Positions 28,975-40,290 are shown, counted from the first letter of the stretch. The stretch is DNA of 64,000 nucleotides from Lepidostoma basale (GCA_022606425.2 JAHDVF020000449.1:186001-250000); one strand, 5' to 3'. The notes: generated by a model from the sequence alone, not told the origin. Program-made: numbers and translations.

Positions 28975-29456
28975 GCGTAGATCGTATCTATTTCGCGTGT
29001 GGATTGCATACGCGATAATGCAGCCCCGTTAAAGCCGGGCATCGGGCTTGTCAAACGGGCCGAACTCCAGCGTACGCCGCGATGCCCGTCATAGTAATGC
29101 ATATAACGCGGATTTTACGAACGCGGAGGTATGTAAATGATACGCTTGTTAAATATTCACGCCTCTATCGCGGCCGTCTAATTAAAAATGCATTGTTCTA
29201 CACACGCGTTATCCTTTCATCTCGTTCTGTACGTTTCCGTGGGCCGCGTCTGTTTCAATTACTCTCCGCTCCGTGATGTCTAATGCACCGTTCTGCTACC
29301 GCTGCGGGCCCTGTCATGCCTTCTTACTTCCTATCTGCTACGGGATAATAAACTCTTTTATAGCTATTTACTTCTGGCATTGCTACAGCTGTATCATTAA
29401 CGTGCCATATACATCTCCGCTGCAAACCGGAGGTTTCACATTCTTCTTATTAATGT
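28975..29456. other. Repeat-free, GC-richer patch
   Basis: Contains ATAATGCAGCCCCGTTAAAG and CTCCAGCGTACGCCGCGATG. Long and repeat-free; no open frame with a recognised domain. Good candidate for conserved non-coding DNA. Confidence 0.35.
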
Positions 29457-30000
29457 AGGCCTTACGGCTTGTTTCTCAAGTCGATCCTCTCGTCGACTTT
29501 TTGGTGGTTCTCTCGGTGGTCCGCTACCTTGAGGTTAACCGCAACACAATGTGAGGGAGTGTGTCAAGATGGATCAGACTCGGAGATCTCGGCGTCAGTC
29601 TCCGAGATAATATCAGAATTGAGGCGATTAGACGCGGAACAAAAATAACGCACATCATGGAACGACTAGCGAGACTGAAGTGGCAATGGGCGGGTCATTT
29701 GGCGAGACAGAGTGAGAATACATGAACCCAGAAAATAATAAGGTGGAGACCATGGGAAAATAGGAGAAGCGTCGGCAGGCCGCAAAAAAGGTGGGCCGAC
29801 GGCATTGCTACCGTGGGGGGGAAAATGTGGCTGCAGCTGGCAGAAAATAGAGACGAGGGGAAAGTAAGAGAAGAGGCCTATGTCCAGCAGTGGACCGATG
29901 AAGGCTGACGAAGAAGAAGAAGAAGTGTCAAGATGGATCCATTTTTCTTGTGTGTGCATGCCAATGTACTTTGTCTCCTCAACCTAACATCATCTTCGAC
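29457..30000. repeat. Dispersed repeat I, copy 2, split by LINE-F
   Basis: 29457-29575 matches 21808-21974 (GGCTTGTTTCTCAAGTCGAT, CTTTTTGGTGGTTCTCTCGG, TGTGAGGGAGT). It resumes at 29940 after the LINE-F insertion. Confidence 0.6.
29576..29924 (+). mobile_element. LINE-F copy with 15-base TSD
   Basis: RLKWQWAGHLARQSENT, then RRSVGRPQKRWADGIATVGG, MWLQLAENRDE and VQQWTDEG-stop, GAAGAAGAAGAAG tail, with frame breaks upstream. Flanks GTGTCAAGATGGATC at 29561-29575 and 29925-29939 are identical. Confidence 0.9.
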
Positions 30001-30044
30001 CTCGCATATTTACATTATTTCATTCGTTTTTCAGTTACGCAGTT

Positions 30045-30235
30045 CTTGCCAAAAATGTTCCTGAATTTCTTTCTTTATGAATCTCTAAGCGCTCTTCTTT
30101 GTAGTTTGGGTCGTTTGACCTGTTTATGATAGTGAGCTGTCCTAGGATGATGACTTCCAGCCATCCCTCCATCTCTTTGGCGGATTTCCTGGTAATCTCT
30201 TGGTGTTTTAATCCATGCAAAATCTGTGTTCAACT
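30045..30235 (-). mobile_element. LINE-N 3' fragment
   Basis: Minus strand: RKSAKEMEGWLEVIILGQLT, IINRSNDPNYKEERLEI; shares words with 51540-51680 (KAALEMEGWLNVI, TNRSYDLNHGEE). Probably the C-terminal tail of another RTE-like LINE, read in a shifted frame. Confidence 0.5.
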
Positions 30236-31115
30236 GTTCGTCAAAAATTCTGAGCGCAGTTTTTGTAATTGTGGTGTCCGCCCTGTATTCTATCTCATAT
30301 GTCTTGATGAGTCGCCGCGAGTTTTATAGATCCTTACTTTATTGCTGATTCTAATGTTAGGATTTTTCCAAAATTAGTTATTCTAACTTCCTGAAATCGT
30401 ATTTATAATACTCGTGCATGCAGTTACCCATATTTCCATCAACACTTACCCATTATTAGAAAAAATTACCCAGTATGCAAATACAATCGCTAGTTTTAAA
30501 TACGTGTATTCTCTTTTACAATTTTAATTAAAATGGTTAATTGTTTAAATATGTTTATATCTGGACTCTCTGTTCGTTTCATGGTCGTGACAAGAGTGCT
30601 ACTGAATGAGCTAAAAATTGCTTTATTCATATAATGACCACAAGTGTTTATTGCATTATGTCAACGTCTGGCGATAACAGGCGTGCGTGCTCAGATGTGA
30701 TCTGCGAAATAACATGGTAGCTCTATCGTCGTCATGGTGCCATAAGCATCTGATTGCTCTTTAAAAAAATGGTTGCCATTCGTACACATTCTAAAATATC
30801 TGCGAACAAGCGCTCTAAACCAATTGAAATTTTTTTGAATTATTTCATGTGGTACAAAGCTGTAGGGTCTACATCTCTCAACTGACAAATTTCTTTATTA
30901 TTATTAAGAGTTACTCGATGGTGAATGGTATCCCTTCATTGCTCATATGTTTCCTAGTTCCAGTTGGTATACGAGTACATGGTCTTGATCCCAGAATTAT
31001 TCTCAGAAACTAATCTCAAATTAGTAGATTGTTGTACTCGTATATGAATCTGAAACATACATTTTTAACCACTGTCATGAACTGACCTTAGAAGTATATA
31101 ATGTAAAATTATAGT
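30236..31115. other. Unassigned AT-rich sequence
   Basis: No repeat family or exon recognised with confidence. Confidence 0.3.
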
Positions 31116-31117
31116 TT

Positions 31118-31285
31118 AACTAACTAACTGACTAACCATCACGCTGTCTCTCGAAGGAGTAGGCAAAGTTAATGCACTCCCACAATTTTCTTTCCTGACA
31201 ATTTCGCAAATCTCCACTCTTTACGTGGCCGACATTCAATAATTGATTTATTTGTTCCTGCCACGTTACCTCCTTTATATCAATC
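31118..31285 (-). mobile_element. LINE-A fragment
   Basis: CTAACTAACTGACTAACC tail, CATCACGCTGTCTCTCGAAG, down to the RKTW region; an internal deletion removes much of the RACMTRCMNVEE segment. Confidence 0.75.
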
Positions 31286-31289
31286 TCAC

Positions 31290-31985
31290 CATACGAGGTC
31301 ACCCTAGTGCTCGACTTCTACAAAAATCCCTTTTCAATAAGATTGACCAACGTCAGGAGGTTCATTTTTTGCAGAGATAGTGTATAAATGTCGCTTGCCA
31401 CACAACAAAAAAAGTTTAAATTCCTACCGGAATCATTTTAAATGCAAAGTGGACTTACGGTATTGATGGTGCACCTACGTAGCGGCCACCAGTGGCCTTA
31501 CGGTATTGAAGTGGTTAACAGACAAGTCAGACAAAAGAAGTTCGACAATCTTTTTATGTTCTATTGAGACATTTGAATTATTTCGAATGCAGTTGAAGTA
31601 ACGTTCAATGGCGTGTTGTATTCTTGCCCGATACCAATTCGTTATTCTGGCGGTGTAAATGCATAGTTGGCGGACCGGCGCAAGCGTTTCTCCACTTGTA
31701 GTCTCATTGTTTTAACTAATTAATGGCCATGTTTGGCCTTTCGAACCGCTCCACGTAGTAACTTGTGTAAATAACGAAAACAACTTACGCGGACGTAGTC
31801 GGTCCGGCTGTGCAGCAGCTCGGCTCTTTAGCAGATTGGACGCATTCCGGATTCGACAACGACCGAAAGTTTTAAATTTATTTACTATTACTGGAACTAC
31901 TTAGAACTAATTCAATTGTTTTAAATGCACAAAACGATAAAGTAAACTGAGGTAACTCCGTGATATCAATAACTTTGTGATACAA
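31290..31985. other. Unassigned sequence, GC-richer at 31600-31860
   Basis: A phrase CTTACGGTATTGA occurs twice (about 31454 and 31498). Contains GACGTAGTCGGTCCGGCTGT. No domain recognised. Confidence 0.3.
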
Positions 31986-31989
31986 CATT

Positions 31990-32505
31990 TTGAATGTATA
32001 CAAATACTTGTAGACGAATACTGGATTTTACCCATTGCGGGTTATCAATTCAAGGATTAATTGTATCTCAATAGAGACGAAGATGCAAATTGGAAACAGA
32101 ATATGGTGATCGAGATGGGATACCTCGATCACTGGTCCAAATTATAGCATATAAAATGGAGTGACATCTCCAGGCATTATCTAGCAATACGTTAATGGCG
32201 GTTGCCTTTCACATTGCGTTAATAAAAAGATCTTCTGCTTAATGTTTAAATACAATCTTCATAGATGGCGCTAGTGTGTAGATTGAAACTAACATGTGAA
32301 GTTTGGTGTTACATATTAACATATATACAACTTCCAAAAATTTGTCAGACATGGTGGTCATAAGAAATGTGGAATGGGGAATGTTGTATTACATAAAGCG
32401 TGCGCTTAACCCAACCAATGACAGGTCATAAGTCCTGTAAACACCCCGATCACCATATTCTGTTTCCAATTAGCATCTTCGTCTCTATTGAGATACAATT
32501 AAACT
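31990..32505 (-). mobile_element. FB1 element, most complete copy
   Basis: Inverted ends of about 60 bases: ATTGTATCTCAATAGAGACG ... AATATGGTGATCGAG (from 32047) and the mirror up to 32503. The left side extends further out with TGTATACAAATACTTGTAGA and TTTTACCCATTGCGGG, which also occurs inverted at 34110-34165. The interior has TAGATGGCGCTAGTGTGTAG. No coding capacity seen. Confidence 0.85.
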
Positions 32506-32778
32506 TCGTGATAGTTTCTATTTTACTTGCCATTTGGGTACAGACATCCTTTTTCGCTTTATACGAGTACTCACCCGAATGAATGTAAAAACATACCAGT
32601 TTCAAGACTCTACGATCTCTATCGCACGTTTGCTAAGAATATCGAATATGGCAATCGATCAATTGTCAATCGCTCATCTTAGTAGTCCAATTTTTGATAG
32701 AATCACAAGTTGTTCTGTTTTCATAAAACCTCTAAATACGAGTATATAACATTAAGATATCTTCAAATTACAATAGCA
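32506..32778. other. Unassigned AT-rich sequence
   Basis: Nothing recognised. Confidence 0.3.
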
Positions 32779-33213
32779 ACAACAAACCTTGACGCTGTTT
32801 CCTCGAAAGAGACAATGGACCGCCATACTACTCTATCCTAACACACCTCTCTAGATTCCTCCACATACATACATCGAATCATACACGCACGCTCGATTCT
32901 CGACCTTTAAAATTTGATTAATCCTCTCGTGCCTAGTTTTCCTCGGTCTCTCACGACTCCGTATTCCATTCACACTGTTAACGTATACTTTCTTAACCAT
33001 TATTTTTTCATCCATGCATTCCATATGTCAAAACCAACACAGTGATCGTTTCATAATCTTGTTCATAATACTTTCTTTCGCTCTACATTCCTTTCTTATA
33101 TCATTTGAAATTCTGTCGTCCATTATTTTAACACACATACGTCTTAGCGATCTCATCTCTACCGCAATTATTCTGCTCTCATCCTTTTCCAATTCCTTGC
33201 TTCACTTCCAAAC
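32779..33213 (-). mobile_element. LINE-A fragment, TTG-tail subfamily, decayed
   Basis: ACAACAAACC tail then minus-strand LINE-A up to the DESRI.AVEMRSLRRMCV region, with many indels and stops. Confidence 0.8.
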
Positions 33214-33540
33214 ATCTTCCATACTTCACATGTCTGTGACATAATCAAAATTGTTTTTGAATACTGCATGTCAATGCCTTCCTCGTGGTACTGAAATGCA
33301 CACAGATTGAGTCATAAATACGTGCTAATGAAAGTATAATAATACAAATTTGTGTGTCTACAACCGTGACGGGTATTACGAGTATTAACGTATTTTGTAC
33401 GTACGTAATTATATATGTAGACACGATCGAGTTCTCTCATTGTGCTTGAATCAAAGGGCGACCCTGTAAACTGGCGTACTACTGAATAACAATTATCTAA
33501 TGTTTTTGTTTTTATGATACGTACCACAATTTATTTTTAT
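33214..33540. other. Unassigned AT-rich sequence
   Basis: No family recognised. Confidence 0.3.
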
Positions 33541-33542
33541 GA

Positions 33543-33564
33543 GTCGCGACAGCTGTTTCGTCAA
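33543..33564 (-). repeat. HH2 fragment
   Basis: GTCGCGACAGCTGTTTCGTC AAC is the 3' half of the HH2 hammerhead, abruptly joined to a mariner 3' end. Confidence 0.6.
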
Positions 33565-33772
33565 CTTACAGGACTCCACTAAGCTAAATGAGTTTTTGGG
33601 TGGGAAACGTTTTTCCAACGATCAGGAGGTCGAGAAAACTGTGAAGAAGTGGCTGAAAGAGCTCCCTATGACATTGGCATACAAAAGCTGGTTCTCCGAC
33701 TACAGAAATATCTCGATATCAGCGGTGATTACGTTGTACAATTGTTTAATGTATTTGTGGAGTAACCCGTGA
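33565..33772 (+). pseudogene. Mariner transposase C-terminal remnant
   Basis: Encodes KLNEFLGGKRFSNDQEVEKT, VKKWLKELPMT, typical of the mariner C-terminal region (LGGKRF...EV...V..WL). After about 33670 the homologous reading continues in another frame (GIQKLVLRLQKYL, then GDYV), so there is a frameshift. Only the last ~70 codons survive. Confidence 0.82.
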
Positions 33773-34165
33773 ATTTCATCTCAATAGAGACGAAGATGTA
33801 AATTTTTTTTGGAAACAAAATATGATAGTCGAGGCGTTTACAGGACTAATGACCTGTCATTGGTTGGGTTAAGCGATCATTTTATGTTAACATCAATCCC
33901 CATTCCGCCCTTCTTACGACCACCACGTCTAACAAATTTTAGGAACTTGTATATATGCTACTATTTTTCACTTCACATTTTTCTATATAATCTTAATAGA
34001 TGGCGCTAGTGTAGATTGACCTAAAAAATGTGAAGTTATTTAAAATAGCAGCAAAAAAAATTACATATTCGTCTCTATTGAGATACAATTAAAAATGATT
34101 AACCCGCAATGGGTAAAATCCAGTATTTGTCAACAAGTATTTGTATACATTTAAAAAAACAAAAC
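33773..34165 (+). mobile_element. FB1 element, left end truncated
   Basis: CATCTCAATAGAGACGAAGA, GACCTGTCATTGGTTGGGTT, AGATGGCGCTAGTGTAGATT, TTCGTCTCTATTGAGATACA and the outer arm ACCCGCAATGGGTAAAATCC. Its interior is deleted compared with 31990-32505. Confidence 0.8.
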
Positions 34166-34470
34166 CGTGAATTTCAGTTAAATACAAGCGTATTCAGATC
34201 GTGCATAAATGTTTTTTTCTTACTTTCTATACGACCCTCGTATGTACGAACTAGTAAACATTCAACAAAAAATGTTTAATTTATATAGGGAACAATACTC
34301 GTTAGGGTGATTAGTTATAATTATGTGAAGATATTACAGACAACGTTACAAATAAATTTAATAAAGATAGAGGAAAAATCTGTAATTAGTATCTAATGAA
34401 TAATTATACGTTGTCAGTATTTTATTTTCATAGTTAATTTTAACTATGACAAGTTACACTAGTGAGATGT
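34166..34470. other. AT-rich stretch, nothing recognised
   Basis: No family or exon seen. Confidence 0.35.
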
Positions 34471-34875
34471 ATTATTATTCTTCTTCTTTTAATAAATCTG
34501 ACGATCTGTGACACAGAAATCATGTCTCGTCATATGATGAGGTCCAGCTGTCCTTCCATCTCTTAGGCGGTCTTCCAGGTGGGCGGTGTCCGGAGGGGAT
34601 TTCATAAGCGGCTGTATATGCAAGTTTGTCACCATCCATTCGGGCTAGATGGTTCCTTCAGTATCTTCTTCTGGATCTACTCCCCTGAACGATATCCTCT
34701 ATTTCGCAAGTTTTTCTTATGTCTATGTTGCGGACACGATCTCGGAGAGTTTTTCCAGTAATTGATCTTAGGACCTTCATCTCCGATGTTCTTAGTAGTC
34801 CCTTGGTTCGCACAGTGTCGGCCCGCGTCTCTACAGCGTACGTCATGATAGGTCGCGCGCATGTTTTATAAATGA
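34471..34875 (-). mobile_element. LINE-H fragment
   Basis: Minus strand: MTYAVETRADTVRTKGLLRT, SEMKVLRSITGKTLRDRVRN, IDIRKTCEIEDIVQGSRSRR, then a GAAGAAGAAT tail. RTE-like RT C-terminus (TYA.ETR, ..MK.LR.I.G.T..DR.R). Frame lost after RSRRRY. Confidence 0.85.
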
Positions 34876-34927
34876 GATTTCTACCCTGTGTAAATTAAAT
34901 CTTTTTGTAGTATCTTTCGTTGTTTGT

Positions 34928-35660
34928 AACACCTGATGATGCCAGGAGTGTTTTGAGTGTGTCGATGTCTCACTCCGAGAAACCAACAGATCCAAGATTT
35001 GACGATGCCAACATAGGTTGGCGAAACTTCTTTTTCGATGGCCCTACAGCCCATATCGAGCCTTAGCCTCCAGTATTCTTCGCCTCCAACTCCTCCTGTC
35101 CTCCGCTTCATCCTCCCATCGCAGCCTTGGTCGTCCAATTGGTCTTCTACCACCTGGGTGCCACTCCAGCAATCTTTTTGGCGTTCGCGATGACGGCATC
35201 CTCTGCACGTGACCGGCCCATCTCAGTCTATTCAGTCTGACCTGTGTGGAGAGACTGGGAGCTTTGTAAATATGGTACTGCTCGTCATTATGCCGTACTC
35301 TCCAGCCTTCACCGTCATTCACAGGTCCCAGAATTCTGTGCAGCACCCTTCTCTCAAAAGTATCCAGTCGCTCTGCGGATTTCGCTGTCATTGTCCACGC
35401 CTCACATCCATAGGTCACTGCTGTTCGGATGATTGTTTTATACAGAATGATTTTGGTTTTCCAATGTACGTTTCTTGATTTGAGCGCTGGTAGTAGAGAG
35501 AAGAATGTTTTGTTGCCAATTGTGATTCTTCTAGAATGTTTTGTTGCCAATTATGATTCTTCTGGCTTCTTCATAGGTTGGCGAAACAGTGTTTTAAAAT
35601 TGAAGCATTTAATAATGTTGAAGTATCATAGTGTTTCGGCCCAAAACAATGAATTGAATA
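34928..35660 (+). repeat. HH2 repeat split by a LINE-D copy
   Basis: CACCTGATGATGCCAG at 34930, a rearranged stretch, then GACGATGCCAACATAGGTTG GCGAAAC at 35001-35027; resumes after LINE-D with GTGTTTTAAAATTGAAGCAT and AAGTATCATAGTGTTTCGGC to 35660. Confidence 0.75.
35028..35571 (-). mobile_element. LINE-D copy with 16-base TSD, longest open frame
   Basis: The minus strand has a 168-codon frame: TAVTYGCEAWTMTAKSAERL, DTFERRVLHRILGPVNDGEG, NRLRWAGHVQRM, RRPIGRPRLRWEDE, RRRILEAKARYGL-stop. About 20 residues after RLRWEDE are missing in frame compared with 21036-21344. The flanks CATAGGTTGGCGAAAC at 35012-35027 and 35572-35587 are identical. A 31-base direct repeat (TTTTGTTGCCAATTRTGATT) lies near its 5' end (35502-35562). 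Confidence 0.93.
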
Positions 35661-35694
35661 ACAATTATTAACCTTTGTTTAGCGCGATACATTT

Positions 35695-35935
35695 GATTAT
35701 GCGCTCAAAACGGTTCGATGTTTAGGTGTGCAGGGAATATGAAATAAGGTAGCCGTGGGGTTATCCAGTGAAGGCAGTTCCGCCCCCGCCCGACCCGGCC
35801 TCTGTCCGGCTACCTGTCCGGAACAATGGATTATTCACGTTTCCAAGATAAATTCCGCGCGGATATTATCAGGACTCCCGGCTGCAGTGGGCACAAGCGC
35901 GGTCAACTCGGAAATGGGGTTGTAATCTAAATTAA
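35695..35935. other. Repeat-free GC-rich patch
   Basis: CCGCCCCCGCCCGACCCGGC and CTCCCGGCTGCAGTGGGCAC. No recognisable domain. Confidence 0.3.
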
Positions 35936-36139
35936 CATCTATTTTTATACTTTTTTACAACCGGAGTTCGGTACTTCAGGAGTAAATGAACTCTTTTTAG
36001 CGTGCAGGTACACAATGGCTGTATGAAATTAACGTAAATTTCACGAGTATCTTAATAATATATCTTCACAGTTTGTATGCAACTCTGCTGATTCAACGAT
36101 ACACACGATCTTTAAATTAAAACGTGCATACATTTTTTA

Positions 36140-36770
36140 TCTTTTTTTGTATCAACAGTGTTACATTTATTAATTTAATTAATTTTGATCAACATCATTG
36201 TTTTTTTGTATCAACGGGGTTAAATTTTTTGTATCAACAGTGTTACATTTATGTATCAACTGTGTTACGTTTATGTATCTATACGATCAACAGTGTTACA
36301 TTTATGTATCAATAGTGTTACATTTATGTATCAACCGTGTAACATTTATGTATCAATAGTGTTTCATTTTTATATCAACTACGAGTATGTTACATTTTTA
36401 TATCATCAATCATAAGTGTTCCATTTTTTGTATCAACTATGTTACATTTATGTATTAACTGTGTTACGTTTATGTATCTAAGCGCCCTTGATGTGAGCTA
36501 TTTACGAAAACGGCGCTATACAAATTAGCCTAATTATTATTATTATTATTATATTATCTAGATCAACAGTGTTACATTTATATATCAATTGTGTTACGTT
36601 TATGTATCCAGATCAACAGTGTAATATTTATGTATCAACTGTGTTACATTTATGTATCAAAGGTGCTACATTTTTATATCAACAGTGTTACATTTTTATA
36701 TCGTCAAATCATTAGTGTTACATTTTCTGTATCAACTATTACATTTATGTATCAACTGTGTTACATACAA
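36140..36770 (+). repeat. Minisatellite, unit about 21-22 bases
   Basis: Imperfect repeats of TTTATGTATCAACAGTGTTA CA, with variants such as GTTACGTTTATGTATC and a gap at 36480-36560. Open frames with repeating SVTFMYQ are artefacts. Confidence 0.92.
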
Positions 36771-37790
36771 ATAATTATTATCACTCGACCGACTCACTCC
36801 TAGATCCTTACCTACTTCTAGCCCAGTTGTCGGCAAAATTTTCCACACATTTTTTTTATATATGAATTTATAATTTTTTTTTGGTATTACTCTCAATTCA
36901 TTACCCTCAAACGAATCTCGAATTTTCTTTTTAAAAAATGTTTAGATTGAGAAAGGTTAAAATGGACGTCAAATTATTTCAATGTTGTGATGGTAGGACT
37001 TTTATATACTTTCTTTCACTTAAGAACAATATTTTAACAAATTCAAAAATAAAAGTGAGTCAACATTTCACAACAGTCCATTTTGACGTTTACTTTTACC
37101 GATTGAAATCAAACACAATTGAATTGAATTCAAACAAATGCGAGAAGTTACCTTTCTCTCGGACAAAAAAGTAGAACAGTTAAATGGTGACCTTTTATTT
37201 TATTGTTCATTTTGTATTATATTTAAACTCAATGGGTTATCTTATTCCTCATCGCCTCACTTTTCAAATATTCCATTTATTTGTACAAATCGATTTTATT
37301 TTATTTTTTTAAAACGCTGAACCTGAAACCTGAACTATATTTGAGTGTTTTTTAATAAATTAAGATGATTTTTCAGATAACAATTATATATTTTTAAGTC
37401 CATATAACACAGCTACGTAACACGTATATAATACATGAAGTATGTGGTTGTAATAATGATTTTTATCCATCGAGAATAGGGGTAGACAACTTGAATTTTA
37501 TGTGTATCAATTTATAAAAATAGTTTTTACTAATTTATTACGTATTCTTAAATATATATTGTTTTGCTAGTTGACTACCCCTTTTGTTATTCTAAACCCT
37601 TTTTTTTACCTCTGGCTTAATCTTTCGATAATTTTTAGTATTTTTTTTTCTAACGTAAGTCCCACATGTACGAGGGACGGGCCTAGGGATTGAATGAGTG
37701 AAGCTTAGAAGAGACGAAAAGCGTCCTTCGCTTGTAACAGCTTAAATCCTGTCCATGTCTTTCGGTGTCAAGTCAGGTCCCCTGACGTTG
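36771..37790. other. AT-rich stretch, nothing recognised
   Basis: Short frames only, none with a domain. Confidence 0.35.
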
Positions 37791-37794
37791 ACAT

Positions 37795-38155
37795 CTTCTT
37801 TTTCTTCTTCCTCAGCCTATTCCCGTCCACTCCTGGATAAAGGCCTCCTCCATTCGTTTCGATGTCACTCTGTCTTGTGCAGACGGCATCCAGGTTATTC
37901 CGACGTGTCTGTTCAGATCATCCTTCCACCGTAATTGTGGTCGTCCTGCACTTCTCTTTGCCGTCCACGATCTCCAAGTCCGCAGTCTTTTTGACCATTT
38001 TTTATCTGAGCTTCAGGCTACGTGACCTGCCCATTGCCATTTTAAAGTCGCCACCCGGTGGATGATGTCAGTAACCTTTGTTTTTTCTCTCACCGTATCG
38101 TTTCTGACTCTGTCTCTTAGGCTTATTCCTAACATGACGTTGAGTATCACTCGAA
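37795..38155 (-). mobile_element. LINE-F fragment
   Basis: Minus strand: MLGISLRDRVRNDTVREKT, VATLKWQWAGHVA, then broken PWTAKRS.GRP..RW and the CCTATTCCCGTCCACTCCTG 3' end with GAAGAAGAAAAAGAAG. Joined to LINE-J at about 38155. Confidence 0.78.
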
Positions 38156-38805
38156 AATAGCCGCATCTGTCCCTGGCAGCTTGAATCAGCTCCTCAACGC
38201 TTTTTAACCTAGTCCAGTCCCTTATTTTGTGAAAACGGGAGATTCGCTTTCTGCCAACACCTCGTATACCCTCTATTTAGTCCTTAATGATCTGGTGCAA
38301 CAATTTATATTTTTCGTCCCTAAGCACATGACCTAAATATGCCACCTTGTGATCTATAATATTGGCTATCAATTCCTTATCAGCTTTGGCTCTCTGGAGA
38401 ATGTGTGTGTTTGTAACCATATCGGTATGGTTGTGGATCAACCACATTCTGAGACGGAACCCAGCCTGCATCGCTCAGGGTGCACTGGACTGGTCCCCTA
38501 TGGGGGGAAAGAGGAAGCGAGGCAAACCTAGAGCCACCTGGAGAAAATCCCTGCAGGACGAGGTCAAGGCAGTAGGCCTCGCTTGGGATGATGTTAGGCA
38601 TCAGGTATGCGATAGAGTCGGGTGGAGAAGGTTCCTTAAGGCCCTATGCACCACGGGGAGGTGTAACAGGGGTAGAAGAAGAACCATATCGGTCCAAGGA
38701 ATGCGAAACATTTTGCGATGCAGTCACATTTCAAACGCCTCCAGCCGGTTTATGATACCAACTTTAAAGACTAATGTTTCAATACTATATAAAGTGTTGA
38801 AGTAG
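38156..38805 (-). mobile_element. LINE-J fragment split by LINE-E
   Basis: Minus strand, 38694-38805: NRLEAFEM region; 38156-38414: VTNTHILQRAKADKELIANI, IDHKVAYLGHVLRDEKYKLL, then GVGRKR.S and LKSVEELIQAARDR. Reading across the LINE-E insert restores the order of an RTE-like C-terminus, with a few stops. Confidence 0.82.
38427..38681 (+). mobile_element. LINE-E copy with 12-base TSD
   Basis: RRNPACIAQGALDWSPMGGK, RKRGKPRATWRKSLQDEVKA, VGLAWDDVRHQVCDRVGWRR, FLKALCTTG, GTAACAGGGGTAGAAGAAG. Flanks AACCATATCGGT at 38415-38426 and 38682-38693 are identical, so it inserted in LINE-J. Confidence 0.9.
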
Positions 38806-38929
38806 CAATTGACCAATCTCATTCATTCATTTCAATATTATCTCATTAATTTCCTTCTAGATAGAGTCACTCGGGGCTGATCACCTCACGACAATAACAA
38901 ATTATTGAGACTTCAGCGCTAGAAACGGT

Positions 38930-39140
38930 AATGCGAATAAATTCAGAATAAATTATTAACCCCCCTCTTTCCCATCCTTCGGACTACCCCACTCTCGCAC
39001 CCCGCATCCCGCCGCCCCCGGGTCGGAGGGTGTTCGCCTGTCAACGGAAAAGCGAAGCGGTCAAGGGAAGCGGGAAAATTTATTATAGTCATATCCGTTC
39101 ATACTATGGATGTGCTGCATTGATGTATTTCCCGTTCCTT
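38930..39140. other. Repeat-free GC-rich patch
   Basis: CATCCCGCCGCCCCCGGGTC. No domain recognised. Confidence 0.3.
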
Positions 39141-39186
39141 AACCTGTTACTATACATATTATACATTTTTAGTATTGAATCAATAA

Positions 39187-39450
39187 CTAACTAACTAACC
39201 ATCATGCCGTCTCCCCGAAAGTGTAGGCAGAAAGAATGGACTGCCACACTTTTCTTTCCTGACATATTTCTCTCGTTCCTCAACATTCATACATCGTGTC
39301 ATGCACGCGCCTCGATTTCTCTGACTCCTCACATGGCCGACATTCAATATTTGATTTATTTGATAGTGCCACGTTTTTCTCGATCTTCATATATTTCTGG
39401 TTCCATTTATATCGTTAACATATTTTTTTTTTACCCTTCTGGTTAATATT
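39187..39450 (-). mobile_element. LINE-A fragment
   Basis: CTAACTAACTAACC tail, CATGCCGTCTCCCCGAAAGT, back to the NDINGTRN.. region. Frame broken. Confidence 0.82.
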
Positions 39451-39589
39451 CAGTCTGTGTCCTGAAACATGTTTGCGAAAGATCCAAAAAAGTGTTGTGA
39501 AAATACAATGTTTCCAAAAAGTTATTCCACAACACAAAGTGATGGCGAATATAAAAGAAATTGCACACTTCGTTTCATATAACCGTGAA

Positions 39590-39870
39590 TAAACTCGCCG
39601 GCTATTGGGTGCATCGAGGTAGTAGGTTAATACATTATCTATAACCGCGAAACTCCGACGTACAGACAGGCGAACCTGTGACGGTCCATTCGTTGGATTT
39701 ATCGCGGCGATAAATAATAAATGTAAATGCACTTCCGTCGGGGCTGGCCAGGGCGGCGAGGAAGGGCGGGCCGCCCGCTTTGCACGGGAAACACGACCCG
39801 CGTGCGACCTACGTGACCGCTTTCGGGGATGCTCGGACCTTCCATCATGCGCCGCCTTACATTTTGCGAT
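39590..39870. other. Repeat-free GC-rich patch
   Basis: CGTCGGGGCTGGCCAGGGCG and GGGCCGCCCGCTTTGCACGG. The minus-strand frame 39415-39876 is open but domain-free; its base composition fits the other patches. Confidence 0.35.
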
Positions 39871-40107
39871 GAGCAATTAATTTTAACGAATATTTTTTAT
39901 ACGAAAGGCGAAATTGGTTTCGTTTTATTGTCTGTACAACTTTTCTCAGCGCACGTTTTCGATACAAGATATTTTATTGTTTTTTTTTTCATTAAAGATT
40001 TTTTAACCCTTGAACACATCTGTGTACCCCTTTTCTTCTTACTTTTCTTCAACTAATTCCCGTTCACTCCTATACATATCCTATACGGACGTTAGCTTTT
40101 GAAATAA

Positions 40108-40290
40108 CTAACTAACTAACCATCACGCCGTCTCCCCGGAGGGGTAGGCAGAAAGAATGATACTTCTTTCGCTTCCTCAAAATTCATACATCTTGTCATG
40201 CACGCACGTCGATTTCTCAGACTTCTCACGTGACCGACATTTAATGTTTGATTAATTTGATCGTGCCACGTTTACCTCGGCTTTCCTCTT
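40108..40290 (-). mobile_element. LINE-A fragment
   Basis: CTAACTAACTAACC tail to the RKTWHDQIN region, with a deletion of about 20 bases inside the C-terminal codons. Confidence 0.8.

Noticed and set aside
36124..36803. Open frames with repeating SVTFMYQLCYIY
   Set aside because: Translation of the 21-22 base minisatellite.
39415..39876. 153-codon frame with RKRSRRSHAGRVSRAKRAAR
   Set aside because: Arises from a GC-rich patch; starts in LINE-A antisense; no domain.
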